DNA of 64,000 bases from Paludibacteraceae bacterium (GCA_017471175.1 JAFUVS010000008.1:1-64000), one strand, 5' to 3'. Counted from the stretch's first letter, positions 34,914 to 44,141 are shown. Numbers and translations: made by a program. The notes: a model not told the origin generated them from the sequence alone.

Positions 34914-34944
34914 CAAAAGTACAAGAAAAACAGACTTCCGCAAA
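34914..34944 (-). promoter_or_regulatory. Promoter for the C1 peptidase-menA operon
   Basis: On the minus strand TTTG (34944-34941) and TACTTTTG (34921-34914) are 19 nt apart. It lies between tRNA-Gln and the peptidase start. Confidence 0.8.
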
Positions 34945-34974
34945 ATTATTTGCGCGAAATCTGTTTTTACTATG

Positions 34975-35045
34975 TTGCCTAACCAGGACTCGAACCCAGA
35001 CAGACAGAACCAGAATCTGTAGTGCTACCATTACACCATTAGGCA
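34975..35045 (-). tRNA. tRNA-Gln (CTG)
   Basis: A 71-nt cloverleaf: acceptor TGCCTAA pairs fully with TTAGGCA, discriminator A, D-arm GTG/CAC, anticodon stem ACAGA/TCTGT with loop TTCTGGT giving anticodon CTG, T-loop TTCGAGT. The weak U1-A72 first pair is typical of glutamine tRNAs. The terminal CCA is not encoded. Confidence 0.95.
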
Positions 35046-35068
35046 ATTTCTTCTCTCAAAAAAGCGCG

Positions 35069-35099
35069 CAAAAGTACGGCTAATTTCTGAACTGACAAA
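35069..35099 (-). promoter_or_regulatory. Promoter for tRNA-Gln
   Basis: On the minus strand TTTG (35099-35096) and TACTTTTG (35076-35069) are 19 nt apart, placing the start a few bases to about 20 nt before the mature tRNA 5' end. Confidence 0.8.
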
Positions 35100-35174
35100 C
35101 TTTTTTTGGAAAAAATCGTACAGATTTAGCAAAATATACGTAAATTAGTAGTAAACTACGCCAATTTTGCCCCA

Positions 35175-35765
35175 TTACCCTATAAGATAGGATAACAGTC
35201 CCACTGCGCCGCAAAGCAAAATCAAATAGATTGGATGACTGACCGCATCCAATACGCGATGTCCGACGCTTCCCTGTTCCGTATGGATAAACACCGGCAA
35301 AACGCTGCACACAAACACCCCGCCGAATAGCACCCAACTCCAGCCATCGGGAAAAGTAGCAGGACTCATCAGCGTTATGGCTGCGTGTGCAATCAGAAAC
35401 ACGACCAATAGACGAATGACGCGCATTACCCAAACGAAGACTTGGTTGTCCTGCCATTTGTCGTGGATGCGGTCATACAAGCGGCATATAATCAGCATAA
35501 TAAGAAGCGAAGGCAGAATGATACCCAACGAAGCCAATACGCTTCCCGCAAAGCCTCCCGCCGTGTAACCGATATACGTGGCGCAGTTCATACCTATCGG
35601 TCCGGGCGTTACCTGACTGATAGCCACTATATCCACAAACTCCTGTTCCGTCACCCAGCCGTAACGAAGCACATCCTCCTTGATGAGCGAGATAATCGCC
35701 ATACCCCCGCCGAAGCCGATGAAGCCCACCTTCAGAAACGATAGAAAAAGTTGCAGATAAACCAT
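35175..35765 (-). CDS. Chromate transporter family protein, half 2
   Basis: A 196-residue membrane protein of the short-chain CHR family, with about five to six helices. The family signature FLKVGFIGFGGGMAIISLIKEDVL and the motif SQVTPGPIGMNCATYIGYTAGG are present. Short CHR proteins work as pairs with opposite topology. Many gut species carry them without known chromate exposure, so the natural substrate may be another anion. It starts 29 nt after its partner, which is shorter. Confidence 0.9.
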   Translation of the reverse strand: MVYLQLFLSFLKVGFIGFGGGMAIISLIKEDVLRYGWVTEQEFVDIVAISQVTPGPIGMNCATYIGYTAGGFAGSVLASLGIILPSLLIMLIICRLYDRIHDKWQDNQVFVWVMRVIRLLVVFLIAHAAITLMSPATFPDGWSWVLFGGVFVCSVLPVFIHTEQGSVGHRVLDAVSHPIYLILLCGAVGLLSYLIG

Positions 35766-35794
35766 AGCCGCTATTACCGTGTATGATTATGCCC

Positions 35795-36214
35795 TTACCA
35801 AATATGTTTAGCCAGTCGAACCACGGTGGCGGCAATCAGTGCCACCACAGCCGGACGGATGCAGCGGAACACCGCCTCCACGGCTGGAAGATTCTTATAT
35901 CGGGAAAAACACATCGCAATCAGCAGAATGACTACGAATGAGGGCAATACCGCCCCTGTTACGCAAACCGCCACGCCGCGCCAACCGCACAAACGATGAC
36001 CTAAGAAAATAGCACTATTGACAGCCAACAGACCCGGTGCCGCCTGCGCCAAAGCCATCATATTGAGAAACTCCTTCTCGTCCAACCACCGGTAACGGTC
36101 CACCACCTCGCGCTCAACCAAGGCTAACATAGCGTAACCGCCGCCGATGGTGAACGCACCGATCTTCAGATAGGTCAGAAACAGCGTTCGTAAGGAAGGC
36201 TTATTCGCGCTCAC
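35795..36214 (-). CDS. Chromate transporter family protein, half 1 (short)
   Basis: A 139-residue partner of the CHR protein that follows. The signature YLKIGAFTIGGGYAMLALVEREVV and MALAQAAPGLLAVNSAIFLGHRL are intact. Typical partners are about 175-200 residues; this one ends soon after RPAVVALIAATVVRLAKHIW and lacks the last one or two helices, so it may be C-terminally truncated. The start is GTG at 36214, inside the end of the uridine kinase gene (14-nt overlap), which shows coupling. Confidence 0.82.
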   Translation of the reverse strand: MSANKPSLRTLFLTYLKIGAFTIGGGYAMLALVEREVVDRYRWLDEKEFLNMMALAQAAPGLLAVNSAIFLGHRLCGWRGVAVCVTGAVLPSFVVILLIAMCFSRYKNLPAVEAVFRCIRPAVVALIAATVVRLAKHIW

Positions 36215-36818
36215 GGATCTGTTGTTTAATGAATTTTGCCATCATATTGATGGCGGCATTGTTGTGACCGCCCTGCGGAATAATCACGTCTGCATAACGC
36301 TTGCAAGGCTCTATGAACTGCTCGTGCATCGGCTTGAGCACTTTCTGATAGCGGTCTATCACCATCTGTGTGGTTCGCCCGCGCTCAATGATGTCGCGGC
36401 TAATGACACGAATCAGACGGTCGTCCGCGTCCGCATCTACAAACACCTTCAAGTCCATCTGCTCGCGCAATTTGTAGTGGTGAAGCACCATAATACCCTC
36501 AAGAATGATAATCTCGCTCGGCTTGACAAGGATTGTCTCTTTCTGACGGGAGGAAGTAACGTAGTCATAGATAGGCTGTTTGACCGATTTTCCGGATTTG
36601 AGACGTTGCAGATGACGGATCAGCAGTTTCCACTCAAACGCATCCGGGTGGTCAAAGTTGATTTTCTGACGCTCTTCAGGAGGGATATGTCCCGAATCCT
36701 TGTAGTAGGAGTCCAAAGGAATAACCGTCACTTCACCTTTCGGAAGACGCTCAATCAACTTCCTCACCACCGTCGTTTTGCCCGAGCCGGTGCCGCCCGC
36801 AATGCCAATGATAAACAT
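36201..36818 (-). CDS. udk: Uridine kinase
   Basis: A 205-residue uridine/cytidine kinase of the pyrimidine salvage pathway. The P-loop GGTGSGKTT is at residues 8-16. Substrate-binding elements include IPLDSYYKD, FDHPDAFEW and RDIIERGRTTQMVIDRY. Length is standard. It has its own promoter just upstream and is followed, with overlap, by the two chromate-transporter halves. Confidence 0.95.
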   Translation of the reverse strand: MFIIGIAGGTGSGKTTVVRKLIERLPKGEVTVIPLDSYYKDSGHIPPEERQKINFDHPDAFEWKLLIRHLQRLKSGKSVKQPIYDYVTSSRQKETILVKPSEIIILEGIMVLHHYKLREQMDLKVFVDADADDRLIRVISRDIIERGRTTQMVIDRYQKVLKPMHEQFIEPCKRYADVIIPQGGHNNAAINMMAKFIKQQIRERE

Positions 36819-36858
36819 ATAAGTAGAATTAGATTTGCCGCTTTAGCCCAATCGCCCG

Positions 36859-36890
36859 CAAAAGTACTCCAAACCGCACATTCCCACAAA
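36859..36890 (-). promoter_or_regulatory. Promoter for the udk operon
   Basis: On the minus strand TTTG (36890-36887) and TACTTTTG (36866-36859) are 20 nt apart; the leader to the ATG at 36818 is about 30-35 nt. Confidence 0.8.
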
Positions 36891-36937
36891 TAAAAATGCA
36901 ATCTTGCAATCTATTTATGCAAAAGTCATAGACAAAG

Positions 36938-37056
36938 CAAAAGGCTCGTTTATTGTAATCCGTCAGACACAACAAAAGGCTCGTTTGCGAGAAAAACCCC
37001 TTTGTTGAGTCGTAGGCATCGCGCCCACAAAGACCCCCCCACTCGCAAACGAGCCT
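36938..37056 (-). terminator. Large inverted repeat downstream of the 1627-residue surface protein
   Basis: A perfect 15-bp inverted repeat (36977-36991 with 37042-37056) encloses a 50-nt loop that holds a further 6-bp pair (CTTTGT/ACAAAG at 37000-37005 and 37027-37032). On the minus strand the stem is followed by TTTTGTTGTG, so it can act as a terminator for the gene ending at 37076. The left arm is also part of a 14-bp direct repeat (36938-36951 and 36973-36986). Confidence 0.65.
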
Positions 37057-37075
37057 AATGCTCTGAAAACTCGAC

Positions 37076-40000
37076 TTACTTTATGCGCTTTCCTTGTGCA
37101 TCGTAGATCACGCCTTCGCGCTCGATGTAGAGTACGCCGTTCTCAATGAACTTGCGGCTTTGAGCATCGCTTGGAGCGAGGATGTCGCCGTCCTCATCAA
37201 TGATCAGTTCGCCACGGTCTTCGCCGTCCACGATAATGCGCATCTTCTGCATACTCTCCTTATCCAAAATTTCCGAGCTGCGGAATATGCCGCGATACGC
37301 CCATATCGTGCTGCCTTGAGAAATGTTCGGATAGTAGATCTTGTTGTCTTTCAGCCCCATATACCTATTGCCCGTTGCTGAGCCTTTTAGCGTACCATTG
37401 CGCAACGTGCCGACTAACTCGATCGTGCCTTGCGAGATGTAGCCCGGCAGGTCATCGTAAGCAGCCTCCGAGTCCAATGCTACACCATTGTCCTTCGTCA
37501 GGTCGATGGTAACGCCGCTGAACACGAATGAGGTCTTGGCTGCCAACGCATCATTGGCATTGACGATATAGCACGTGCCGGCTTCTATCTTCTTGGCATT
37601 AGAGAAATACAGGTTCACGCCGCTGTTTGTATTGGCATTACCCGTAGCGTATTTGAACTCATATACGCAACCGTACATCTTGTTGGCAATCATTGTAGCG
37701 AGGTCAAGGCTGAACGGCAGGCACATCGTGGACCAGCGTTCGGCGGTGAACTGACGTTTATACGTTACGTTCACTTTTTCGTTGTTGTAGTTGGTCTTGA
37801 AGGTGTTGTAGTGGGCATCGTTGCAGTTCTCACAGAGTTCGATATTAGACGACTTGACGTTCCACGTAGCGGTCAGGGTGCGGTTGCCCGTAGAGCCTTT
37901 GGCGATTTGGGTGATGGTATTGTCGCTCTCGTCTTTCCAGCCTGCGAAGATGTAGCCGTCACGTGTGCCCGGAGCGACAAGATTGATGTCTTCGCTCTCA
38001 ATGGTGTAAGTGTCAGGGTTGGTATTCGTTTCACCGTTCAGGCCTCCGTAGGTGATGGTATATTCGATTCTGTTCCATTGGGCGGTATAGGTTGCGTCGT
38101 CATCGGGCATCGTTGCAGGAACGGAGGGTGACCAGCCGTTGAAGGTGTAGCCTTCGCGTGTAGCGGTCGGAGCTTCGAGGGTTGTGCCGTAAGCGGTAGT
38201 GCCTGCTGCCGTGCCGCCGGTCAGTGTGCCGCCATTGGCTACCCAAGTGAGTGTGTGGGTGTTGGCTGTACCTGTGAAGTGAGCGTAATAGGTGGCTGCG
38301 CCGCTTACCGTGGGTGTCTCGCCATTGGCATAGAACGTGCCTGCGCCATTGGGTTCGGTCGTCCAACCGTCAAAGGTGTAGGTGTAACCCGTCACCGTCT
38401 TTGTCGGGATAGTAGCACCGTTATAAGCGGTAGCAGTGCCGTATGCCTGTGTCGGATCCGTTTCAAGCGTGCTTGTGCCGTCCTCCGATTTCCACGTGAT
38501 GTCGTAGGTGTTGATTTCCCAATACGGATAGAGGTCAAGGGCGGTGTTGCCGGTGTAAGTTTCGCCAAGGTCGTAGGCTTTTTCGCCGCCTTCGGTGGTG
38601 CTCCAGCCAGTCTGTGTGTAGCCTGTGCGGGTGAACGTGCTGCTTGACAGAGTGAAATTGACATTATAGGTCTTCTCGCCTGCGGCAATATCTGCACCCG
38701 TGCCGTTAGCACCCTTGTTATAGGTGATAGCGTAGGTGTCGGGCAGGAAGTCAGCAATCAGCGTGACCGTACCATCGCCTGTTTTCAGCGTATAAGCAGT
38801 GCCGTCAGTAAATTGGTTGCCTTTTAATGTCACGTAAGAGATGTGGTAATGTTCTGCTGCCGCAAAGTTCAAAGTTACCATTATTCCCACAGCCAAGTCG
38901 CGGCTGCCTGTGGTGAATGCGCCAGAACCGTCATTCGGCGTAACCGTCACCGTGCCGTTGGAGTAAGAAGCGATGGTGAAGGTAACAAGTTCCGTCCACT
39001 TGGCGAAGAGTTCGAAGTTGTCGGCGTGGATGAGGTTGCCGGAAGCATCGGTGTAGCCGCTGATGTTCTTCACCCATTTGCCGTCCGTGCCGATAAGCAT
39101 TGTGCCACCGCCGTTGGTTTCGGTGAAATAACCGCCGAAGGCGTTGCCCGTCTTGGTCGGAACGGTAATGTCGGGCAGAGCCGTGCGATAATCCACCGTC
39201 TGACTGCTCGTACCGCCCGTCGTTGCACTTTGGTTATTCAATGTGATGGTGTACTCGTTGGCTTTATAGTTAGCGGTTACGGCATAGGCGGTGTTGTTGG
39301 CAGCGTCTGCGGAGAAGGTGAACACATTGCCCGACATCATACTGCTGTTCGTGCCGCCCCAACCGCTGAAGGTGTAACCCGTTGCGGCAGGTGCTGTCAG
39401 CGTTACGGCATCGTTATAGTGGTACGGAGCGGACTTGCTGAACGTCACACTGCCTAATCCAGCAGGATTAGTCGTTGCGGACAGTGTGTAGGTCTTCTGC
39501 GTCCAGTAAGCATACAGCGTAGAAGGATTGGTGTCAATGTTCCAGTTGCGCGCCGAAGCACCTGCAGCCGTGTAGTATTGTGTACCGCCGCCGTTGGTGG
39601 AGGTATAATAGCCGTTGAATGCATAACCTGCCTTGGTTGGCATAGTAGCAGACGGCATAGCCGCGTTGTAGGTAGCCGTTACACTTGCCGTACCTGCTGT
39701 GGTAGCCTCTTGGTTGTTAAGATTAACAGTATAGGTCTTTGCCGTCCACTTGGCGTAGAGGGTAATATTACCACCGGTTTTTATCCATTCCTTGTAGGAA
39801 TTGATATAGCCGGAAGCATTCGTTATGAAATTACCATTTGCATCTATTACTTGTGTACCGCTACCTCCATTGTTGCTCCAATAACCGTCGAAAGTATAAC
39901 CTGTCATTGTAGGTACTGTGATAGGAGTGGTAAGATTGGTGCTTTGAGTATAGGTAACAGTTACAGCCCCTGTTCCGGCTGTCGTAGCATTTGTATTGCT

Positions 40001-41959
40001 GCGTTTGCTATTCAGGTTTACTGTATAAGTGGGCGGAGTACCAACTGTTATATAGGCAGTTTTACCACTGAAATTCCCTTCTACCAACAAGAACGGATAT
40101 GTTTGTCCCGTGACATCAACAAATGTAAAACTACCGGAAGTGATATTATAAGATTCGGTGGAAGATAGATATATCTTTGTGTATGTAGCTGCAGGCGATG
40201 TGGCATTTTTGATAATGCTTCCACGATCATTATACCCTACAGATGTGGCAGTTACAACATTACTATACGTTCCTGGATACGGAATATGTAATTTCATTCC
40301 GGTCGGTCCATATTCCTTGTATCCACCTTGACTACCTTTTGTTTGCGTCGTTATAATATCGTACGCTAACGCAGGATAACCCATCGCATTTGTCGTACTA
40401 TAGTCCTTAATAAGGTTGATATGGCAAATTTGGTATTTTTTGCTATAGCCTGTTGATGCATATATGTTTCCGTTTTGTTTATTAGCACCATCTCGTGTCC
40501 ACTCAAAGTGATACTCAAAGTCAGCGCGCGATTCCACAAATTCAGCGGTATAAGTTACGGCTGCTGTTGAAGCATTGACGGTAAAACTACGCGGGTTGGA
40601 GGAATTGCCATCGCTCCATTGCAGGAACTTATATCCGCTGTTGGCTGTAGCCGTCAAGGTAGCCGTTGCACCGTCAGCGTATGAGCCTCCACCTGTCACC
40701 GAACCGTATGCCACAGGGTCTGCTGCAACGTTAATCGTGCGCAGCAATGCAAAATTGGCAGTATATTCCCTATCTCCGGCGACATAAACCGTACGAGGGT
40801 TATCATTTCCTCCGTCAGCCCAACCCGTGAAAACATAGCCGGGATTAGCATTAGGAGTAAGGGTCACTTCAGTACCTGCTGCCTGACTTCCAGACGGACT
40901 GACTGTTACACTACCACCTGCCACAGGTGAAGCGACTGCCGTAATCGCACCGGCAGGAGCCTCTTCAAAGATGGCAGCAATGCTATAGTCTTTTGCGCCT
41001 ACAGACAAACGATATGTGCCATCGCCATTATCAGTTATTTCACTTGAATTTGTACCCGTCCAACGGACAAAACGCCATCCTGCTTTAGGTTGTGGTGTCA
41101 AAGTAAATACCGAAGTCTGATATACTTTGAATGAGTTACCCGATTGCTCAAGTATAGGTTCTTCGATATCTGCTTGGAAGTCATTTCCATCTTCAGAGCC
41201 ATTATTTCCCCATGTAAAAGTAACTGTTCGTTTATCTGGTTCCGGTCCAAAATCTGACCACCATTGTGCACCATCTCCATCCAATTCTGTTCCGACTAAA
41301 CCTATATAATTAGGTTTGGCAGCATGGTCAGGATTAATAACATATACTGAACCGCCATTTATTATATAGAGAAAAAAGACATATTTATAAGTACTATTAT
41401 ACCAATATACATATCCTCCATAAGTAGTGATGCTCTGGTCAGAAGTAGAAGCTGAACCTGTAAATTCTTTATGAGAGGTTTCTATATTGTACAACCCCGA
41501 TGGCAGATAGTCGGTTGTGCCATCAGTATAAAGGTATAATTCACTTTTAGCCGTTCCATAATCCGTGCCCCAAGATTGTTGCACTTGAATTGTTGTAGTT
41601 CCCTCAATGTGAAATTCGTGGTCATTCGTTTGCTCTACTGTCGTTTCTGCTAACGTAAACGCCTGTCCATCATCCTCTTGATTAGGGTAATTAGTGTAGT
41701 TAAAAGAAGGGAATGCTCTATGTATGGGTGCAACACTACGACGCGTTGTGGCACCATTGTCAGATTGAAACAACAATTGTATCGATTTTGCATTAGCAAT
41801 TGAGTTGTCTGCGATTTTTTCTTCCTGCTTATTCTTACTTACGATACTTGATTGCGCAGAAAGTCTCGTACTTTGAGTAATGCGCTGCACTTGTTGCGCC
41901 TGCGTTACCATGCTTGTGGAGAGCAAGATGCAACAGAAAATAGAGAAAAGCTTTTTCAT
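37076..41959 (-). CDS. Giant InlB/Listeria-Bacteroides repeat surface protein with T9SS-like tail
   Basis: A 1627-residue secreted protein with a signal peptide (MKKLFSIFCCILLSTSMVTQAQ). A unique N-terminal region (to about residue 330) is followed by two InlB B-type repeats, a second unique module (about 480-645), then nine or more repeats of 60-80 residues with the pattern YTVNLNNQ...PTKAGYAFNGYYT...LYAYWT, the Listeria-Bacteroides (Flg_new-like) repeat. A non-repetitive segment (MCLPFSLDLATMI) precedes the tail IENGVLYIEREGVIYDAQGKRIK, which resembles a T9SS sorting signal. It is probably a large surface adhesin or glycan-binding protein. Copies differ enough to suggest old expansion. Confidence 0.85.
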   Translation of the reverse strand: MKKLFSIFCCILLSTSMVTQAQQVQRITQSTRLSAQSSIVSKNKQEEKIADNSIANAKSIQLLFQSDNGATTRRSVAPIHRAFPSFNYTNYPNQEDDGQAFTLAETTVEQTNDHEFHIEGTTTIQVQQSWGTDYGTAKSELYLYTDGTTDYLPSGLYNIETSHKEFTGSASTSDQSITTYGGYVYWYNSTYKYVFFLYIINGGSVYVINPDHAAKPNYIGLVGTELDGDGAQWWSDFGPEPDKRTVTFTWGNNGSEDGNDFQADIEEPILEQSGNSFKVYQTSVFTLTPQPKAGWRFVRWTGTNSSEITDNGDGTYRLSVGAKDYSIAAIFEEAPAGAITAVASPVAGGSVTVSPSGSQAAGTEVTLTPNANPGYVFTGWADGGNDNPRTVYVAGDREYTANFALLRTINVAADPVAYGSVTGGGSYADGATATLTATANSGYKFLQWSDGNSSNPRSFTVNASTAAVTYTAEFVESRADFEYHFEWTRDGANKQNGNIYASTGYSKKYQICHINLIKDYSTTNAMGYPALAYDIITTQTKGSQGGYKEYGPTGMKLHIPYPGTYSNVVTATSVGYNDRGSIIKNATSPAATYTKIYLSSTESYNITSGSFTFVDVTGQTYPFLLVEGNFSGKTAYITVGTPPTYTVNLNSKRSNTNATTAGTGAVTVTYTQSTNLTTPITVPTMTGYTFDGYWSNNGGSGTQVIDANGNFITNASGYINSYKEWIKTGGNITLYAKWTAKTYTVNLNNQEATTAGTASVTATYNAAMPSATMPTKAGYAFNGYYTSTNGGGTQYYTAAGASARNWNIDTNPSTLYAYWTQKTYTLSATTNPAGLGSVTFSKSAPYHYNDAVTLTAPAATGYTFSGWGGTNSSMMSGNVFTFSADAANNTAYAVTANYKANEYTITLNNQSATTGGTSSQTVDYRTALPDITVPTKTGNAFGGYFTETNGGGTMLIGTDGKWVKNISGYTDASGNLIHADNFELFAKWTELVTFTIASYSNGTVTVTPNDGSGAFTTGSRDLAVGIMVTLNFAAAEHYHISYVTLKGNQFTDGTAYTLKTGDGTVTLIADFLPDTYAITYNKGANGTGADIAAGEKTYNVNFTLSSSTFTRTGYTQTGWSTTEGGEKAYDLGETYTGNTALDLYPYWEINTYDITWKSEDGTSTLETDPTQAYGTATAYNGATIPTKTVTGYTYTFDGWTTEPNGAGTFYANGETPTVSGAATYYAHFTGTANTHTLTWVANGGTLTGGTAAGTTAYGTTLEAPTATREGYTFNGWSPSVPATMPDDDATYTAQWNRIEYTITYGGLNGETNTNPDTYTIESEDINLVAPGTRDGYIFAGWKDESDNTITQIAKGSTGNRTLTATWNVKSSNIELCENCNDAHYNTFKTNYNNEKVNVTYKRQFTAERWSTMCLPFSLDLATMIANKMYGCVYEFKYATGNANTNSGVNLYFSNAKKIEAGTCYIVNANDALAAKTSFVFSGVTIDLTKDNGVALDSEAAYDDLPGYISQGTIELVGTLRNGTLKGSATGNRYMGLKDNKIYYPNISQGSTIWAYRGIFRSSEILDKESMQKMRIIVDGEDRGELIIDEDGDILAPSDAQSRKFIENGVLYIEREGVIYDAQGKRIK

Positions 41960-41991
41960 AGTTGTAAGTTTTTAGGGTTAGTGTATTTTGA

Positions 41992-42065
41992 TTTGTTATG
42001 TATCACTGCTTTTTATAAGCGGGGGCTTTGTATCAACGATAGTATCGTTGATGCTATATTGACGG
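41992..42065. repeat. 74-bp repeat with a central palindrome, copy 1
   Basis: About 93% identical to 43983-44056, in the same orientation. The core (42032-42052) is a perfect 10-bp inverted repeat around a single G: atcaacgata-G-tatcgttgat. The two copies bracket the DUF4143 ATPase gene at a distance of about 1.9 kb. Confidence 0.9.
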
Positions 42066-42119
42066 ATACGTTATCTTTACTTTTTTCCGACGCTCGGAGG
42101 CGGAGGTGAATGCTTTTTT

Positions 42120-42152
42120 ATCACCGATTGAATCGGTGATGATATAAAAACG
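42120..42152. repeat. Related palindrome, short copy
   Basis: Perfect 10-bp inverted repeat around a G (atcaccgatt-G-aatcggtgat, 42120-42140) followed by gatataaaaacgg, similar to the gctatattgacgg tail of the 74-bp repeats. It has the same geometry and a related sequence, so it belongs to the same family. Confidence 0.75.
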
Positions 42153-42564
42153 GCAATTTCTTTTTCCTTTTTTGTCCGTTTAGGATGGTTATCTTATAAG
42201 TAAGGGTGCGTACCCGAGTGCCGCCGCTGCTCCTGTTCTGTTCCGTTTCAGATCTTCTTCAAACAGATGCTCAACGGACACAAAAACAAGCGGTAATATC
42301 GCTATATTCAAAGGTCAATTTGCGCATTTTAATGTGTTCGCGGCACGGTCAAAACTATTCTATTCTCTGCTACACGCCTACCGGCAACTACATTGTTAAT
42401 GCATAGAAAATTGAGAATAGTTTTGTTTCATAGTAATTAGGTTTTAGAGGGTTAATTTATATTATTTTTCGGTTAGTTGTTTCTATATTTATTGAAATAG
42501 CACAAAAGGGTATAATGAAAATACACAAAAAAGTATAATAAAAATGCGCAAAAAAGCATAATCG

Positions 42565-42596
42565 TTTGTATAATTCGTTTTATTGCAGTACTTTTG
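42565..42596 (+). promoter_or_regulatory. Promoter for the second ATPase gene
   Basis: TTTG (42565-42568), 20-nt spacer, TACTTTTG (42589-42596). The start would fall about 15-20 nt before the ATG at 42618. Confidence 0.8.
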
Positions 42597-42617
42597 CGGC
42601 GTCAAAACAATCAAACT

Positions 42618-43913
42618 ATGAACGATTCAAGTTATCTACCCCGCGTTGCCGATTCGGTATTAAGCGACAAGTTAGAGGCAATGGGGGCTGTACTCATCGA
42701 AGGTCCTAAATGGTGCGGCAAAACCACCACTGCTGAACAACAAGCAGCAAGCGTCATAAAAATGCAAGACACCGAATACAAGGAGCAGTACTTGGCTACT
42801 GCTTTAACGCGTCCGTCGCAGTTATTAGTCGGTACACAACCGCGCTTAATTGACGAGTGGCAGGATGCGCCGATGCTATGGGATGCCGTTCGCGCTGCCG
42901 TGGACAAAGAGAAAGGTGCCGGACACTATATCCTTACGGGGTCTAATTCGGTGGACAGAAAACAACTGTCTCACTCCGGTACCGGTCGCATCGCTCGTAT
43001 GCGAATGTTACCGATGAGTCTTTGGGAGTCGGGCGATTCCAACGGGCAAGTGTCGCTTTCCTACCTCTTTGACCATCCTAATGAACCCGTCTTCGCGCAA
43101 ACGGATGTTACTATACCGCAACTTATCTTTTTGGCTTGTCGAGGCGGATGGCCTGCGACCTTGTTCCTCAAAACCGACAAAGCGCGAAGGCAAGTGGCAC
43201 ACGAGTACATAGAAAGCGTAGCAACAACCGATATGACTACCATTGACGGAGTAAAACGGAATCCTCAATTAGTCAAGCAGATACTGAAAAGTTACAGTCG
43301 TAACCTCTGTACACTCGCCAATCGTAAAAGCATCTGGCAAGATACTTTACCTGCCAATGAGAGTTTGTCCGTACTTACTTTTGACAGTTATATCAATGCG
43401 CTCAAACAACTCTTCATCATTGATGAGATAGAGGCTTGGAATCCGGCTATCCGTTCGGCAACCGCCATCCGCAGTGCTTGGAAGCGCAATATCGTAGATC
43501 CTTCGCTTGCTATCGCAGCCCTCAATCTGACCCCCGATAGTTTTCAATACGACTTGAAGACATTCGGATTCATTTTTGAGTGTATGGCGATTCGTGACAT
43601 TAAAGCCTATTCGCAAACTTTAGGCGGGCAAGTCGCTTATTATCACGATAGATACGACTTGGAAGCCGACATCGTTCTACACCTCAATAACGACAAATAT
43701 GCACTGATAGAGTGCAAGTTAGGAAGTCGTGAGATAGATGAAGGAGCGAGCCACTTGCTAAAAATAGAACAACTTATAGTCAAGCATAATCAGTCGCGAC
43801 CACAAATGCCGATGCGTATGCCCGACTTGAAGATTATTCTTACGGGTGGTTCGATGGCTTATACACGGCAAGACGGCGTATATGTCATTCCGTTAGCGTG
43901 CCTTAAACCATAG
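42618..43913 (+). CDS. AAA ATPase of the DUF4143 type
   Basis: A 431-residue AAA_14/DUF4143 protein. Walker A is GPKWCGKTT near residue 36 and Walker B is PRLIDEWQDAP, with the catalytic Asp-Glu intact. The sensor region reads YILTGSNSVDRKQLSHSGTGRIARMRM. The C-terminal half is DUF4143 with a PD-(D/E)xK-like pattern near the end (DLEADIVLHLNNDKYALIECKLG, with D-x-x-x-D and E-C-K), which suggests a nuclease-type fold as described for the family. The start at ATG 42618 follows a consensus promoter. Direct 74-bp repeats on both sides suggest a mobile or recombining cassette. Confidence 0.88.
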   Translation: MNDSSYLPRVADSVLSDKLEAMGAVLIEGPKWCGKTTTAEQQAASVIKMQDTEYKEQYLATALTRPSQLLVGTQPRLIDEWQDAPMLWDAVRAAVDKEKGAGHYILTGSNSVDRKQLSHSGTGRIARMRMLPMSLWESGDSNGQVSLSYLFDHPNEPVFAQTDVTIPQLIFLACRGGWPATLFLKTDKARRQVAHEYIESVATTDMTTIDGVKRNPQLVKQILKSYSRNLCTLANRKSIWQDTLPANESLSVLTFDSYINALKQLFIIDEIEAWNPAIRSATAIRSAWKRNIVDPSLAIAALNLTPDSFQYDLKTFGFIFECMAIRDIKAYSQTLGGQVAYYHDRYDLEADIVLHLNNDKYALIECKLGSREIDEGASHLLKIEQLIVKHNQSRPQMPMRMPDLKIILTGGSMAYTRQDGVYVIPLACLKP

Positions 43914-43982
43914 TTTTTGTGCTATTTCAATACATCAAAGACCGTTTTTTTACCTGTGTGCTGCAGCGTATCCAACGGCAGG

Positions 43983-44056
43983 TTTGTTATGTATCACTGC
44001 TCTTTTATAAGCGGTGCTTTAAATCAACGATAGCATCGTTGATGCTATATTGACGG
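43983..44056. repeat. 74-bp repeat with a central palindrome, copy 2
   Basis: Same orientation as 41992-42065. The palindrome core (44023-44043) has 9-bp arms, atcaacgat / atcgttgat. The repeat lies about 70 nt after the ATPase stop. Confidence 0.9.
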
Positions 44057-44141
44057 CGGCGGTTTTTATTATCTTGCGCTTGCCTTCTTTTAGGCGTTCT
44101 TTTGCTCGTGTGTTTTTAGTGGCGGAGCGGAACACTTATCT

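Larger units (their letters stand above)
41960..42617. other. Intergenic region with palindromic repeats before the second ATPase
   Basis: About 650 bases without a convincing gene. It holds the first copy of a 74-bp repeat (41992-42065), a related palindrome (42120-42152), an inverted repeat caaaactattct / agaatagttttg (42350-42361 with 42414-42425) and the promoter of the following ATPase. Confidence 0.7.

Noticed and set aside
42206-42406. 66-codon frame whose end (TPTGNYIVNA) looks vaguely like a surface-protein tail
   Set aside because: It starts in repeat-rich DNA, has no signal peptide and overlaps an inverted repeat; similarity is too short to call.
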